Positions 1-10,309 of a DNA stretch of 64,000 nt are shown in pieces. The translations under genes were made by a program, and so were the position numbers. The stretch lies in contig CM053266.1 in assembly GCA_028583415.1 (NCBI GenBank), positions 101,401,799 through 101,465,798 on the forward strand. The letters run 5' to 3'. The notes beneath the pieces were generated by a model. That model was not told the origin of the DNA and made no database searches. It saw only the letters and a list, made by a program, of their open reading frames with translations. Source of the DNA: Protea cynaroides (Eukaryota; Streptophyta; Magnoliopsida; Proteales; Proteaceae). Within the stretch, counting starts at the first letter, position 1. Every line of letters starts with the position of its first letter.

Positions 1-1075
1 AGCAACTCTGCATGGGATGCCTCAAAGACTTTTGCCTAAAATCCTTCACATCTACTTTATAAAGCACTAAAAATGAAACATATTGAGACTTGAATCACAT
101 GATTTGGACATCGGATAGTAAAATATGAGGAATTGAAGTTTACACAGGCATATCGGCTTGTAGCTCTGTATGGGATCCCTCAAAGACATTTATCTCAAAT
201 TCTCCACGTCCACTATATAGAGCACCAAAAATGAGGAATAATGACACTGGAATCACCTCATTTGGACGTTGGATGAGAAAGATATGAGAAGATGAAGTTT
301 AAATAATTAAACTTGAGATAATTTGCATGCAAGCCCTTGGATAATATTAATTTTAAGAAAATACCCTTATTCTTATTCCCGGACTAAAATCGTCATATCT
401 TCTTCGTTTGATATCAGAATTGAGTAATTCAGATCTCATTTCGAAGGTATTTCCAATACCTACGCATCCATGCAGGTTGCAACCCATGTCCTTGCTGTAA
501 GGCTCATTGAAAACTGTGTCAAACTCACAGTTAAAAAATTCAAACCTTGCAATGGGATTCACCAACTTGCCATATGGTTTCACTTAAGCTCCTGGATACT
601 AGGGACCAATTTAGCTCTTCTCATAACACTATAGAGAGCATACCGGGACTGATCGACCATCATTTTTTAAAGGTTTCACTCACCTCCCATGTACTTTTCC
701 AAACTTTCTCTTACTTCTCCCACTTTGATGTCTACTCTCCAGTAAGACTTTGTTCAACTAGGGATGGCAAAAATGGGGTGCTTACAGGCCCATCGAAAAC
801 TGTCTTGAAGTCGTAGCTGAAAAATCCAAATCTTATATTGGGACTCAACAAACTTGTTGTATGGTTTCACTTAGGCTTCTAGACACTGGGGATCATCTCA
901 GTTCTACTTAGAATATCATAGGGAGCATGTCGGGACTGAACGACTATCATTTTTGGGAGAGTTTCACTCGCCTCCCCTGTACTTTTCTAAACTTTTCACT
1001 CATCTCCCTTTTCTTGCTGTTTTCACTCCTGTAAGACTTTGTCTAGCTAGGGATGGCAAAAATAGGGTGCTTACA
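1..1075 (-). mobile_element. LARD-family LTR, 5' part, cut by window edge
   Basis: Read on the minus strand, this begins at 1075 with TGTAAGCACCCTATTTTTG, the same LTR start as at 5651 on the plus strand. It follows the solo LTR at 44084-44900 closely: the CATGGATG / GGGCTGCAACC stretch, then 'tttttagtgct...aaagt' subrepeats near 50 and 210 spaced roughly 160 bp. Only the U3 beginning is in the window. It sits in remnants of another element (1076-1180 and 3369 onward). No coding capacity is seen; short open frames here are chance. Confidence 0.8.
498..1075 (-). repeat. Tandem duplication of the first 289 bp of an LTR
   Basis: Two head-to-tail copies (498-786 and 787-1075) each end, in plus orientation, with a GGGATGGCAAAAAT-type stretch and GGGTGCTTACA. 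Both carry the same inner landmarks, such as a 'catatggtttcac / gtatggtttcac' stretch and GGGACTGA. The copies differ at many positions, so the duplication is old. The LARD LTR at 5651 and the solo LTR at 44084 carry this start once. Confidence 0.7.
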
Positions 1076-1180
1076 ACATCATGCACACACCATGGAGAAC
1101 CAGATCCGACAGATATGGTACGCCTAGTCCTCTTTCTCAGCTCATCTTTATAATATACAGACGGTGAAGGAGAGAGTAGG
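1076..1180. other. Short target remnant between two insertions
   Basis: About 105 bp between the LARD-type LTR end at 1075 and the solo LTR start at 1181. It should have been continuous with 3369 onward before the solo LTR inserted. No reading frame or motif is recognisable. Confidence 0.4.
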
Positions 1181-1319
1181 TGTAAGACCCGCACTCCATG
1201 AACCCGATCTACACCTTTCATTTATGTCGTAACAGGTCTTCCAATCATCACCGGGCCAGACGGGATGAGCGGATGACAATCAGGTACGAAACCGAACCAA
1301 ATTAAGTATGATATATTTC

Positions 1320-1365
1320 ATACCGGTCGATGGTACCGGTCTTGGTACCGGTCGACCGGTATAGC
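1320..1365 (+). promoter_or_regulatory. ACCGGTCG motif cluster in U3 of family B
   Basis: Repeated ACCGGTCG / CGACCGGT words, largely palindromic, lie about 120-160 bp upstream of the TATA box. They hold the position taken by GGGTCGA words in family A LTRs. The function is unknown. Confidence 0.55.
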
Positions 1366-1477
1366 CTATGCAACAGACCACTTAGATCCAGAAACGGATC
1401 TCTGCGGGTCCCACTTTCCAAATTTTGAACCAAAGGACTTTCCTAATGTTAGAAGGCTTCCTAAACTCAACCCTAGC

Positions 1478-1487
1478 CTATATAAGG
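1478..1487 (+). promoter_or_regulatory. TATA box of solo LTR B
   Basis: CTATATAAGG about 300 bp into the LTR, followed by a purine-rich leader. The same relative position carries CTATATAAAGG or CTATTTAAAGG in the other Del-type LTRs. Confidence 0.7.
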
Positions 1488-1919
1488 ACCTTAAAACCTC
1501 CTAAAATCCCTTTCAATGATCCTCACAAACCCTAGAGAGGAGAAAGAGATTGAAGAAGGAGAAGAAGCTAGGAAGGAGAGGCAAGAGCCGCCATTGTCGT
1601 TGGACGAAAAACACATTACCGCGAACCAACGATAAGTGCTTAAACCTTCCTCTACTTTAATCGTTCTAGGATGGTTAGTCATGTTTGGATCAATACCATG
1701 CAAAGCGAGGTATTGATCTAAACCATATTTTTGTCGTCAAACCCTATTCTAGTCGGTAAACCCTAGATTCAAGTTCTAGGTTGAAGATCATCGAAACTAG
1801 GACTTGAATGGAGTTGGAAACAACTCTAACTCAGTGCTCAGACCTAGAATGTATAGGAGAAACCCTAGAATCAATAGGGGTGACCGACGAAAAGTGAGAA
1901 CCGGATGTATGGTCTTCCA

Positions 1920-2075
1920 GAGACATACCGGTCGCACCCTATGCAACCGGTACCTATGACCTGTATCTCCCGGTGGCTGGTCTGTAGGGACGGTCGACCA
2001 TACCGGTCTCACCTTTCCCCATAGTGCCGCGGCTGGTACCTACGACCGGTACCTGCGATCGGTCTGCTCTGTGAG
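1920..2075 (+). promoter_or_regulatory. Second ACCGGTCG motif cluster of family B
   Basis: Many ACCGGTCG, CGACCGGTACC and GATCGGTC words lie downstream of the TATA box, in the probably transcribed part of the LTR. This matches the second cluster in families A, C and D. Confidence 0.5.
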
Positions 2076-2950
2076 GAGTGTTTTTGACCCAGTTGGTTTT
2101 TCGACCAATGTGAACCCTAAGAAAACTATTCTAACTCAACCCTAACATCGTGTAGGACCTTGTGATAGCAAGTTTGGATTCTGTGACGCGGAGCAAGCTA
2201 TCAAACAATTGTCAGGTAAGGGAATTGGACCTAAACCCTAATAATTAATAATAGTAAAATGTTGTTAATTACTATGATTCTGTGGACTGATGGTTGTGCA
2301 TACTCGCATGTCATCCTTTACTTTCAGTTATTATTATTGTTCATGCATACTCGTTATGCTAGGATGTGACTGTTAGGCATGTGATTGTTTTCGTTGGTGT
2401 GTAGAATGGGAAGGGCCGAGGGTCTGGGATTATTCCTCACACTAGCACCTTTTCGTATCGTTCTGTCTTATAATGCTTGGTGCGGGTAGGGTATTAAGGG
2501 GAGAAAGTGGCATTGTGGTCTCCGCCCAGGCCACTAGACTCTAGCTCTATCTCTATGCCGTAGGGAGTTGTGCTGGGATAGGGCCTACTGTGATGACATA
2601 TAAGATTGGTTAGTTGCGAGCCCAGTTTGCAAGCCCTCGTCAATAGGGGCTTACGTGTTGGTATGGGTAGAGTATCAGGGGAAGTGTTGGCGGTGTTTGA
2701 TCCAGACGCTTTAGCTCTATCTCTATTCCATGGTAGGGTGTATGTGGGACGACAGTGATGTTTGATCCATTGGACGGCTTCACACACTCGTATATAGAGG
2801 TGCGGTGGCCGCCAATCCTTTCTATAGCACATTGCAAACTTAAAACCAGACCATGATGTGAATGTTACTCATGCATATGTTTGTTGCATTGTCTAATTGT
2901 CTTACTGAGCTAAGTTGTGAGCTCACCCTTGTATATATACATGTTTTTAG

Positions 2951-3084
2951 ATGTTGATGCAGGTTATACTATGGAGGACTATATGGATGCTCCGGCATAT
3001 GGAGGTGTTGCTGTTTTAGAAGTGCAAGTAGGAGAGGATGAGCATGACGCTTCATGTGAGTGCCCTTTCTGCGTGTATCTCTAG
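2951..3084 (+). CDS. Conserved short reading frame in LTR (family B)
   Basis: After the acceptor-like TTTTTAG (2944-2950), the frame beginning with GTT at 2953 reads V-D-A-G-Y-T-M-E-D-Y, then ...C-E-C-P-F-C-V-Y-L and TAG at 3082. The segment from TTTTTAG to the stop is 134 nt, the same as in families A, C and D although the nucleotide sequence has diverged. It may be the last coding exon of a spliced LTR transcript or the end of a micro-ORF. In this copy the unspliced upstream frame is shifted by one base compared with 58688-58821. It is acidic with three clustered cysteines. The function is unknown. Confidence 0.45.
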
Positions 3085-3368
3085 GATTTGTTTTGTTTCT
3101 TTATTTATTTTTCAGTTGGAGATACAATTGATGTAAGGATATTTATTTATGTTTCGATATTTGAATAATTAGATATTTTATTAAATTTATCAATAGATCA
3201 CTCAGTTCATTTTATTTAAGACTTTCACTGTATTTTATTATATTCTGATTATGGTAATGTGCAATGGTTTGTATGAGTAGACACGGTTTTATTAAGATTC
3301 TGGTATGAACCGTTGGTTCAGTGACTGTTCACTCACACTTCTGATTCAGCCGGAATTGGGGTGTGACA

Positions 3369-3835
3369 GTTGGCCTATTGCAATCTGAAGAGGTTGGGGA
3401 GGCATCAAAGTCGGGCAAAATACGGGTGCAGACTTTCCAACGGGTTCACGAGTTTACACCTCCACCATAAGACATTCAGTAGAGATGATCTGCATATATT
3501 TTTATTTCATTTTTTTATACTTGTGCAGTGAGTAATGGTTCGGCATTGTAAACCATACTCATGGTGAACAATTTATTTCTTTTCCTAGTTTGTTTATATT
3601 TTACTTTTACGCAAAGTACTGTCATGCACTTAATTTATGTTATATTAGTCTCTAGTCTTTTCTTAATGCATTATGCTTTTTGGTTATTTAACACACAACA
3701 ACAAATTGTTTCATATTAAAAAGTTATGCTCTTTCGATTTTTTTTATCAACCTAATGCTCAGTTCACTGATATAAAATCATGACATTGTCTGAGTTAGCG
3801 TGGCATAATAGAGCTTAGTGCTCTGATACCAAAGT
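3369..3835 (-). mobile_element. Leader remnant of a decayed minus-strand element (family F)
   Basis: AT-rich, non-coding sequence lying on the internal side of a primer binding site. It occupies the place of 23821-24084 in family A, between the end of the antisense gene and the PBS. No reading frame is clear. The rest of the element towards gag was lost or lies beyond the insertions to the left. Confidence 0.5.
3820..3831 (-). promoter_or_regulatory. Primer binding site, tRNA-iMet type
   Basis: On the minus strand this reads TGGTATCAGAGC, the classic plant initiator-methionine tRNA PBS, a few bases after the LTR end at 3836. It fixes the orientation of the family F element. Confidence 0.85.
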
Positions 3836-4209
3836 TATTACACCCTAAATTTTACGATATGTAAAATTTCAAAGCTGACTGAAATGATACACATTTTATG
3901 TTCAGTCAATCACATAAGTGGTGTACGCCCCCACCAACCCCACCACAACCAATGTCACAAATAATAATTAGAGTGAATTAAATAGCGGAAATAATAAGTC
4001 AACTGAGCTTCTAATGATACTTAAAAAATAAATAAAATAGCATTGTATCACTACTTATTCTGGTTCCAATCAAATTCAACAATAAAATCATTCGTAAATC
4101 CAACCCTATAATACTGGGCCATCAAATAGTACTATAAAATGAAACTAAAAGTAAATAAATCAAAACATGAGTCTCCTCCATCCTCCACATGATATCTTCA
4201 AGCTTTCTC

Positions 4210-4346
4210 CTACTTGAACACACATGCGTCACACTCGCAGTCAGCATTGTGCACATCTTCTTCCAGAGGTTGAACATCCATATGTGCCATACTAGAGACG
4301 ACTGGGGCATTCATGAAATCAACAACCGTAATACCTACAACATCAT
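4210..4346 (-). CDS. Conserved short reading frame in LTR (family F)
   Basis: After TTTTTAG (minus, 4353-4347) the frame reads D-V-V-G-I-T-V-V-D-F-M-N-A-P and ends C-E-C-D-A-C-V-F-K plus stop. It is 137 nt, one codon longer than the 134 nt in families A, B, C and D. The first two bases complete a codon, as in the other families, so the phase is conserved. The Cys-Glu-Cys-x-x-Cys-Val signature is kept using different synonymous codons. No start codon is evident upstream in the unspliced frame. Confidence 0.4.
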
Positions 4347-5159
4347 CTAAAAAGAAGGTGTACGCAAGGGTGAGCTCTCCAACATGAGCTCATGAGAAAA
4401 TAGACAAGAAAGCAAGCAAATGCATAATTATTACACACACAAGGGTCTGGTATAATGTATGCTACTACTAAGAAAAGGTCTGATCAAGCTTACCGAAGCT
4501 GACCAAAACCTCCATGCACAAGAGAGAATGAACACTTGCCAACCTGCACCAATAGCCCTGGTAAAGCCACACGTCTCCTATATAGATAGTGATAGGGCAA
4601 AGGTTTGGCTAATGACGCTCTAACGAACATTGCCACCACCTCCCCTATCCATACCAACATCTGACTCCCTGTTCGCCAGGGTTGCATACATGGATAATTT
4701 CATTAACCAATCTTACATGTCATCATATGTACCCCTCTCACACTCTCAATAGGAATCCCAGTCTGTCTGTCATCCCCCTAGACCCTGTCATCTCATAAGG
4801 GTATGAGAACAATACATGGCAAGGTTAACCAAGTGAGTCGGATCCCTTGATCCTCGACCGTTTCACCACTTCCCACAAGGCACAATCAACATACATTCAC
4901 AACAATCATAATTAAATGCAAATGCATGCAAAAGCAGTTATTGGATGACATGTTATCACAATCAATCAATGCAACACAGACAAGGGCACAATCAGAAACA
5001 CTCCAAAATTAAGTTAGGGTTTCGTTTCCTTACTTGAAATATGATTAATGTTACTATTTCTAGTAAGTGAGTTGCTTTTGGTTACATACGTGTCACCTAG
5101 TATATGAGTTATAACATTAATTACAATGTGTATTAGAATTAACTCGATACAAGGCTTCT

Positions 5160-5300
5160 TGGGACCAACCGGTTGCAACATCCGACTGTAACAGTGTCGA
5201 GACTAGTGTCACGGCCTGTTGCTATCTGGAACCTTTGTTTCCAACCGGTCGCATATCCAGCTGCTGCAGTCATGTGATCGGTGTCACAGTCAGTTGCCTT
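5160..5300 (-). promoter_or_regulatory. AACCGGTCGCA motif cluster (family F)
   Basis: Words such as AACCGGTTGCA and AACCGGTCGCA cluster here, in the position of the second GGTCG cluster of other families. It is weaker and more decayed than in A-D. Confidence 0.35.
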
Positions 5301-5869
5301 ACCAAGACTTCCTGATTATGTCCATTCGCAAGCCCGGTGACTATATCTTGAGACCGATGGTCATAACCAAACCTTCCTCAAGAAGTTGGTTTGAGTACTT
5401 TGTCTATCCGAATGCACGGGTTTTCCCTCCAGGAGTTCCCTCTAAATCCAACTACGGACTCCTACTATGGAAGCTTATCGAGGGATCATTGGGTCTAGCA
5501 TTTTAGCATTCGATAGGGATTTCCAATCCTATTCTAAGGCTTTGTAAGTTAATTAGGGATAACCTCCTAGTCTAGGGTTGATTACCTTGGTTCTTATAAT
5601 GTATAGACTCGAGGAATATTCTTGAGTCGAATTCGATGCAATTTCCCTTATGTAAGCACCCCATTTTTGCCACCCTCTGCATAAGTGAACCAATATGGCA
5701 GGTTTTTGGCCTTTAACCCAAAGATTTGTGATTCTCTATTGAACCCCACAGCAGGGTCATGGGTTATTATGAATAGATTGTGAAATTATCTTCGAAATGA
5801 GACCGGAATCAGCAAATTCTGACTTCAAACAAGAAAGATATCACAGTTTGAAAGTGCAAGGGTATTTAC

Positions 5870-6530
5870 GTAATTATCGTATCATGCATGCATTATCATT
5901 CAAACTTCAAGACATTATATCTGGGTCATCTGATATCGGAATCGGATAATTCAAAGGCCAATATTCCTTATTTTCAGTCCTCTTCAAAGTGGACGTGAAA
6001 AATCCCAGGTAGAAGTCACCAGTGGGCCCCATGCAAGCTTTCATGCAAAATTATCGTTAGAACTTCAAAGCTTCAAATCTTTTCCGTTCTACGTCGGATT
6101 CAGATGATTCTAAGGCCATTATTTTTCATTTATGATGTTCTACAAAGTGGACATAAAAAATCTCAGGTAGAAGTCTCCGAAGGGTCCCATGCAAAATTAC
6201 ACATGGAAATGGTCATTTAATCTTCAAAAATTCATATTTTGGTCATTCCATATACAAATCAGATGATTTCAGTTTCATTATGTTCCATTTTTAGTACTCT
6301 ACAAAGTGGACGTAAAGAATTTTCGATAGAAGTCTCCGAAAGGATCCCATGCAGAATGGTCAGCCAAATTATCGATAATTGGTGTGCTTAAACTAAAAAT
6401 TCATAAGTTGGCCATTTTATTTCCAAATGAGGTGATTCAAGTTTCAATATTCCTCATTTTTAGTGTTCTACAAAGTGAATGTAGAAAATTTGGAATTGAA
6501 ACTATTAGAAAATTTCATGTGGAATGGTGG
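5870..6530 (+). repeat. U3 subrepeats of about 150-170 bp
   Basis: Diverged units each contain a 'tacaaagtgga' stretch followed by an AGAAGTCTCCGAA-like stretch, at about 5985, 6131, 6299 and 6468. Spacing is about 148, 168 and 169 bp. The solo LTR at 44084 keeps two units (about 44652 and 44820) and the fragment at 1-330 two more. In the 3' LTR this array is almost wholly deleted. Confidence 0.65.
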
Positions 6531-6659
6531 CAGAAATGGACTATGAAATGTCAACTTTGGTCCAAACCAGTTAACCTAAACTAGTCCAGTCCTGTCAATC
6601 TCGAGGAGTCTTACTTGACCCAACCAGGATTGGTCCAGACCAATTCATGTCGGCGCATA

Positions 6660-6830
6660 TGCATGTATTTCTTTTATATATTATTTATATGTTTATATAA
6701 TGTATAATATATTATAATATATCATATAGTATATACATGTCTTATATGCATATTATATTATATATATTAATATATTAAAATATTATATATTTATATATAT
6801 GTTTTATATATAAAAAGCAAGTAGAATCCG
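6660..6830 (+). promoter_or_regulatory. AT-rich tract, possible core promoter of the LARD LTR
   Basis: A run of TATATA / TTATAT words directly upstream of the purine-rich leader. It is kept at 36190-36355 and, shortened, at 45068-45165. Position and composition suit a TATA region. No single start site can be chosen. Confidence 0.4.
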
Positions 6831-6951
6831 AATAAAAAAAAGAAGGAGTCGGTAGGATTGCCGAAAGAAGAGGGAGAAGAAGGAAAGAAGAGGGAAAAGA
6901 AGGAAAGAAGGGGAGAGATGGCCGAAAAGAATAAAAGAAAAAAAAAGGGAT

Positions 6952-6983
6952 CTTTCACGTTTTCTAGAAAGAAAACATGAAAG
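6952..6983 (+). repeat. Inverted repeat 1 within the purine tract
   Basis: CTTTCACGTTTT and AAAACATGAAAG arms around an 8-nt CTAGAAAG loop, with one mismatch in this copy. It is preceded by an AAAGGGAT stretch. The copy in the 3' LTR (36505-36536) is perfect. Confidence 0.7.
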
Positions 6984-7431
6984 ACAGAGAGAAAAAGAGA
7001 AGAAAAGGAAAGAAAGAGAAGAAGAGAAGAAAAGGAAAGAAAGAAAAGAGAAGAAAAGGAAAGAAGAAAAGAAAAAAAGAAAAGGTAAAAAGAAAGAAAA
7101 GACAAGAAAAGGAAAGAAAGAGAAGAAGAGAAGAAAAGGAAAGAGAGAGAAGAAGAGAAGAAAAGGAAAAAAGAAAGAAAAGAGAAGAAAAGGAAAGAAA
7201 GAGAAGAAGAGAAGAAAAGGAAAGAGAGAGAAGAAGAGAAGAAAAGGAAAAAAAAAGAAAAGAGAAGAAAAGGAAAGAAGAAAAGGAAAAAATAAAGAAA
7301 AGAGAATAAAAGGAAAGAAAGAGAAGAAAAGAAGAAAAGGAAAGAGACAGAAGAAGAGAAGAAAAGGAAAGAAAGAAAGAAAAGAGAAGAAAATTAAAGA
7401 AAAAGAAGAAGAGAAGAAAAAAAAAGGGGAT

Positions 7432-7463
7432 CTTTCACGTTTTCTAGAAAGAAAACGTGAAAG
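7432..7463 (+). repeat. Inverted repeat 2 within the purine tract
   Basis: Perfect 12-bp arms CTTTCACGTTTT / AAAACGTGAAAG with loop CTAGAAAG. It lies 480 bp after the first. Its 3' LTR counterpart is 36931-36962. Confidence 0.8.
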
Positions 7464-7910
7464 AGAGAGAGAAGAAGAGAAGAAGGAAAGAAAGAGAGAG
7501 AAGAAAAGAGAAGAAAAGGAAACAAAGAGAAGAAGAAAAGAAAAGAAAAGAAAGAGAAGAAGAGAAGAAAGGAAAGAAAGAGAAGAAGAGAAGAAAAGGC
7601 AAGAGAGGGAAGAAGAAAAGGAAAAAGAGAAAGAAAAGAGAGAAGGAGGGAGAATCCGAGAGAGAGGGGAGAGAAAAAGAAAAAAAATTATTAAAAGAGA
7701 AAGGAGAAGGAGAATGGGGGGAGGAGAAAGAGAGAGAGAGGGCGTTGAGGAGAGGAAGGAAAATAGAGAGAGAGGGGACATAAAAAAAATCTCTGGAAAA
7801 TAAAGAGAGAGAGAGAGAGAGAGAGGAAGCGGAGAAATTGAGAAAGAACGAAAAAAAGGGGAAGAAGAGGATCGATGAAGACGGTTGAAGAAGCAGAAGG
7901 AACGACCACG

Positions 7911-7916
7911 GTAAGC
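7911..7916 (+). promoter_or_regulatory. Splice-donor-like site at the end of the purine-rich leader
   Basis: CCACG|GTAAGC here, CCAAG|GTAAGC at 37399 and CCAG|GTAAGT at 45716 in the solo LTR. All lie where the purine-rich stretch stops and a pyrimidine-rich, intron-like stretch begins. The acceptor is not identified. Confidence 0.4.
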
Positions 7917-8224
7917 CCAACCCTCCTTCTACTCTAGTGTTTTTTCTCTTTTCTTTTTTTTTTTGTTGATTGCTGCAGCATACAATCAAAATCATCGATT
8001 TAATAGATCACATTACCCTCTTCTAACCTGCTGCAACTTCTTCATATCCCACTTCATCACCCAGCAAAACCACTCCACCAGTCCATCCGAAAACCACCAA
8101 CCTATGCATGCTCATGACCTGCCTTCACCATTACGATCAAACCAATCATGCATTCTTACATACACCTGGCAAAAATTCATTCCCACCTAAATTATTTCCC
8201 CATTATTGATCCAAAGCCTTTGTT

Positions 8225-9775
8225 TTCTCTGAAAAAATATTAATTTATTAATATTGGTCTCAGCCATTAAATGTTAATTTGTTTTGATGTTGCTGAATTT
8301 TAAGTGATCAATAAAAAATTTGATATTGATTGAATGTATCATGGATCATGGAATTCAATGAGATTAATTTTGGCTACGTGATGTGGAATATAAATGTGGT
8401 TGATCCGACCACATGATCTGAATTTTTATGAGATTAATCATGGCCTTTGATATTGAATTTTTAATATGACAAAATTTTAGTCATTGATCATGAATGAATG
8501 TTATGTGATGAAATTGAACCTCGATCATGAACCTTAATGGGATTGATCTGATTATGACTGGGATTTTTAATGTGATTGATCCATATGATTGGAATTTTAT
8601 GAGATTGGTCCAACTATATGGTTGGAAATTTTTATGGCATTGATTATGGCTATTGATCTTGGATTTTGTGGTGATAAATTTGATCCTTGGATGATAATTT
8701 TATTTTTGATCATATGATGATGAATATGGGCCATTGGTTGATAAGTTTATGTTAATCATGAATGGAATTTTATGGTGATTGATCTGAGAATGTCTGAATT
8801 TTATGTGATAAAATTGATCCGGATGCTTGGAATTAGTTACGAAATTGATCCAATCACATGCTTGAAATTATTTCTGAAATTGATCTCATCGGATGCATGG
8901 CATTGTTATGAAATTGGACCAATGATCTTAGAATTTTGATGTGATTAAAATTGGATCATTGATCTTGGAATCTTGATGTGGTTATGATCCTTTAGATTCA
9001 GAAATTCAATGAAATTGATCCAATCACATAATTTGAATTTTATGAGATTAATCATGACCATATGATTGGAATTTTAATGAGTTGATTATAGACCATTGAT
9101 CTTGGAATTATGATATGATAAAAATTGGACCATTGATCTTGAAATTTTATTAAAATAGGATCATTGATCTTGGAGTTTTGATTTGATCCATTGATCATAA
9201 TTTACCTTGATTTGAGTAATCTAAATGGTTATATTATTAATTTGAGTAATCTAAACCGTTGGATTGTCATCAAAAGTGATGTAAATGGATATGAACGGAT
9301 AGATTATCATGATAAGTTATCTGGACCGTTAGATTATCTTTGGGAGTGATTGAAATAAATTTGAACGGTTGGACTATCATCAAGAATGATTTAAACCATT
9401 AGATTTCCATCATAGTGTGTTTTAAAAGAATTTAAGCCATTGGATGGACATCATGAGTAATATGAATGAATCTGGACCATCGGATTGTCTTGATGATTGA
9501 TTTAAATGAATATGAATGTTTAGAGTGTGATTTTGAGAGAATTTAAACCGTTAGATCTTTATCATAAATGATTTAAAAGAATTTGAATCATTTGATTTTA
9601 GTCTGATTATGAATATATTTTGACATGAGATCAGAGCCGTTGATTTTGGCTATTTTGATGAAATTTAAGAATTTGATCTGGATATATTATTGAGGAGATA
9701 AAAAGATATCTAACCATTGATTAAGGATCTGATCTTGAGAGATTCACATTAAATCCCAACCATAGATCTAGAGAA
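8225..9775 (+). repeat. AT-rich TGATC-word region of the LTR
   Basis: About 1.5 kb of degenerate ~20-40 bp repeats such as GAATTTTAATGTGATTGATC and, further on, AAACCGTTGGATTGTCATC-like words. It is kept in the 3' LTR (37735-39255) and diverged in the solo LTR (46030-47165). There is no coding signal. Confidence 0.6.
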
Positions 9776-10022
9776 TCTCATCTGAGACACATTGAGACAT
9801 AATTTGATTGGAAATAACACATGAGATGCCATTTTATTTGTCTGCTATATCTTGATGAATGCTCTCACATGCTTGTTGCTATAATGATTCACATGCTTTC
9901 TTGCCATACATGAGTTGATATATGTATTATGTTGTCATATTTGAATGATATTTTCTATGTTGGCAACAATTTAATTTATGCAATACCCTAGTCGAACTGC
10001 CATATCTGTATACCTAGCAAAT

Positions 10023-10070
10023 ATATTAGGTGTGGGGACGTGCATTTAGGCATCCACATTCTTGGGAAGG
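10023..10070 (+). promoter_or_regulatory. Highly conserved island in the LARD LTR
   Basis: ATTAGGTGTGGGGACGTGCA followed by TTTAGGCATCCACATTC. Nearly the same sequence is at 39505-39555 and in the otherwise diverged solo LTR at 47199-47245. It holds an ACGTG core and a short self-complementary stretch. The role is unknown. Confidence 0.45.
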
Positions 10071-10186
10071 GTATAATGAAAAATAATAAAAGTCCTAACA
10101 AAGAAAAAGAATGCTTTTCCAAACCTTCCAAAATTAGAATTCAGGATAAAAAGGGTAGCTCAGGACGATTTCTACCCCTTGGTACC

Positions 10187-10300
10187 CCCTAAACCTAGAA
10201 TAAGTTCTCAACCCTAAACCTAGAATAGGTTCTAAACCCTAAACCTAGAATAGGTTCTAAACCCTAAACCTAGAATAGGTTCTCACATTCTAACCTAGAA
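10187..10300 (+). repeat. Four 25-bp tandem repeats with a telomere-like core
   Basis: CCCTAAACCTAGAATAGGTT is repeated about four times. The CCCTAAA core matches the plant telomere repeat and telo-box by sequence only; the unit length and context are not telomeric. The 3' copy is near 39676-39790. Confidence 0.6.
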
Positions 10301-10309
10301 CAGGTTATC

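Larger units (their letters stand above)
1181..3368 (+). mobile_element. Solo Del-type LTR, family B
   Basis: It starts TGTAAGACCCGCACTCC and ends GGGGTGTGACA, the same termini as the family A LTRs. No PBS or internal domain follows, so it is a solo LTR. The flanks gtagg (1176-1180) and gttgg (3369-3373) look like a target duplication with one mismatch. Inside, in order: a GGTCG-motif cluster, a TATA box at 1478, a second motif cluster near 1920-2075, a donor-like CAG|GTAAGG at 2215/2216, two TAGCTCTATCTCTA boxes, an acceptor-like TTTTTAG at 2944-2950 and the conserved short frame. The LTR at 58403 is the same family. Confidence 0.85.
3836..5650 (-). mobile_element. LTR of family F, part, interrupted by the LARD
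   Basis: Its inner end (plus strand TATTACACCCTAAATTTTA) lies next to the PBS. It resembles 51064-51748 through the low end, the 'gagctctccaac / gagctttccaac' stretch and the 'cctccatgcac' stretch. It has the usual Del-LTR plan: micro-frame at 4210-4346, a donor-like TTTCAAG|TAAGGAA on the minus strand near 5030, and a GGTCG cluster near 5160-5300. The LARD inserted at 5650/5651, and the outer part probably continues after 43583. It is too decayed to define the far end. Confidence 0.6.
6836..7865 (+). repeat. One-kilobase polypurine (GA-rich) tract
   Basis: Almost only A and G on the plus strand, built of GAAAAGGAAAGAAAGAGAAG-type words. Two pyrimidine-containing islands form inverted repeats (6952-6983, 7432-7463). 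The 3' LTR copy is 36363-37385. Frames translated through it give low-complexity Lys/Glu/Arg or, antisense, Ser/Phe/Leu strings. The tract probably forms the transcribed leader. Confidence 0.8.

Noticed and set aside
3836..5650. Endogenous pararetrovirus or other viral insertion
   Set aside because: LTR ends, iMet PBS and the Del-type LTR plan explain the region. No viral gene is seen.
6804..7995. Long open frames giving Ser/Phe/Leu-rich or Lys/Glu/Arg-rich proteins (also 36332-37471)
   Set aside because: They come from the GA-rich tract, where stop codons are rare by composition. Frames on both strands are open, and there are no domains.
10187..10300. Telomere-like CCCTAAA repeats
   Set aside because: The unit is 25 bp with extra sequence, only four copies exist, and it lies within an LTR. 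It is not interstitial telomere.
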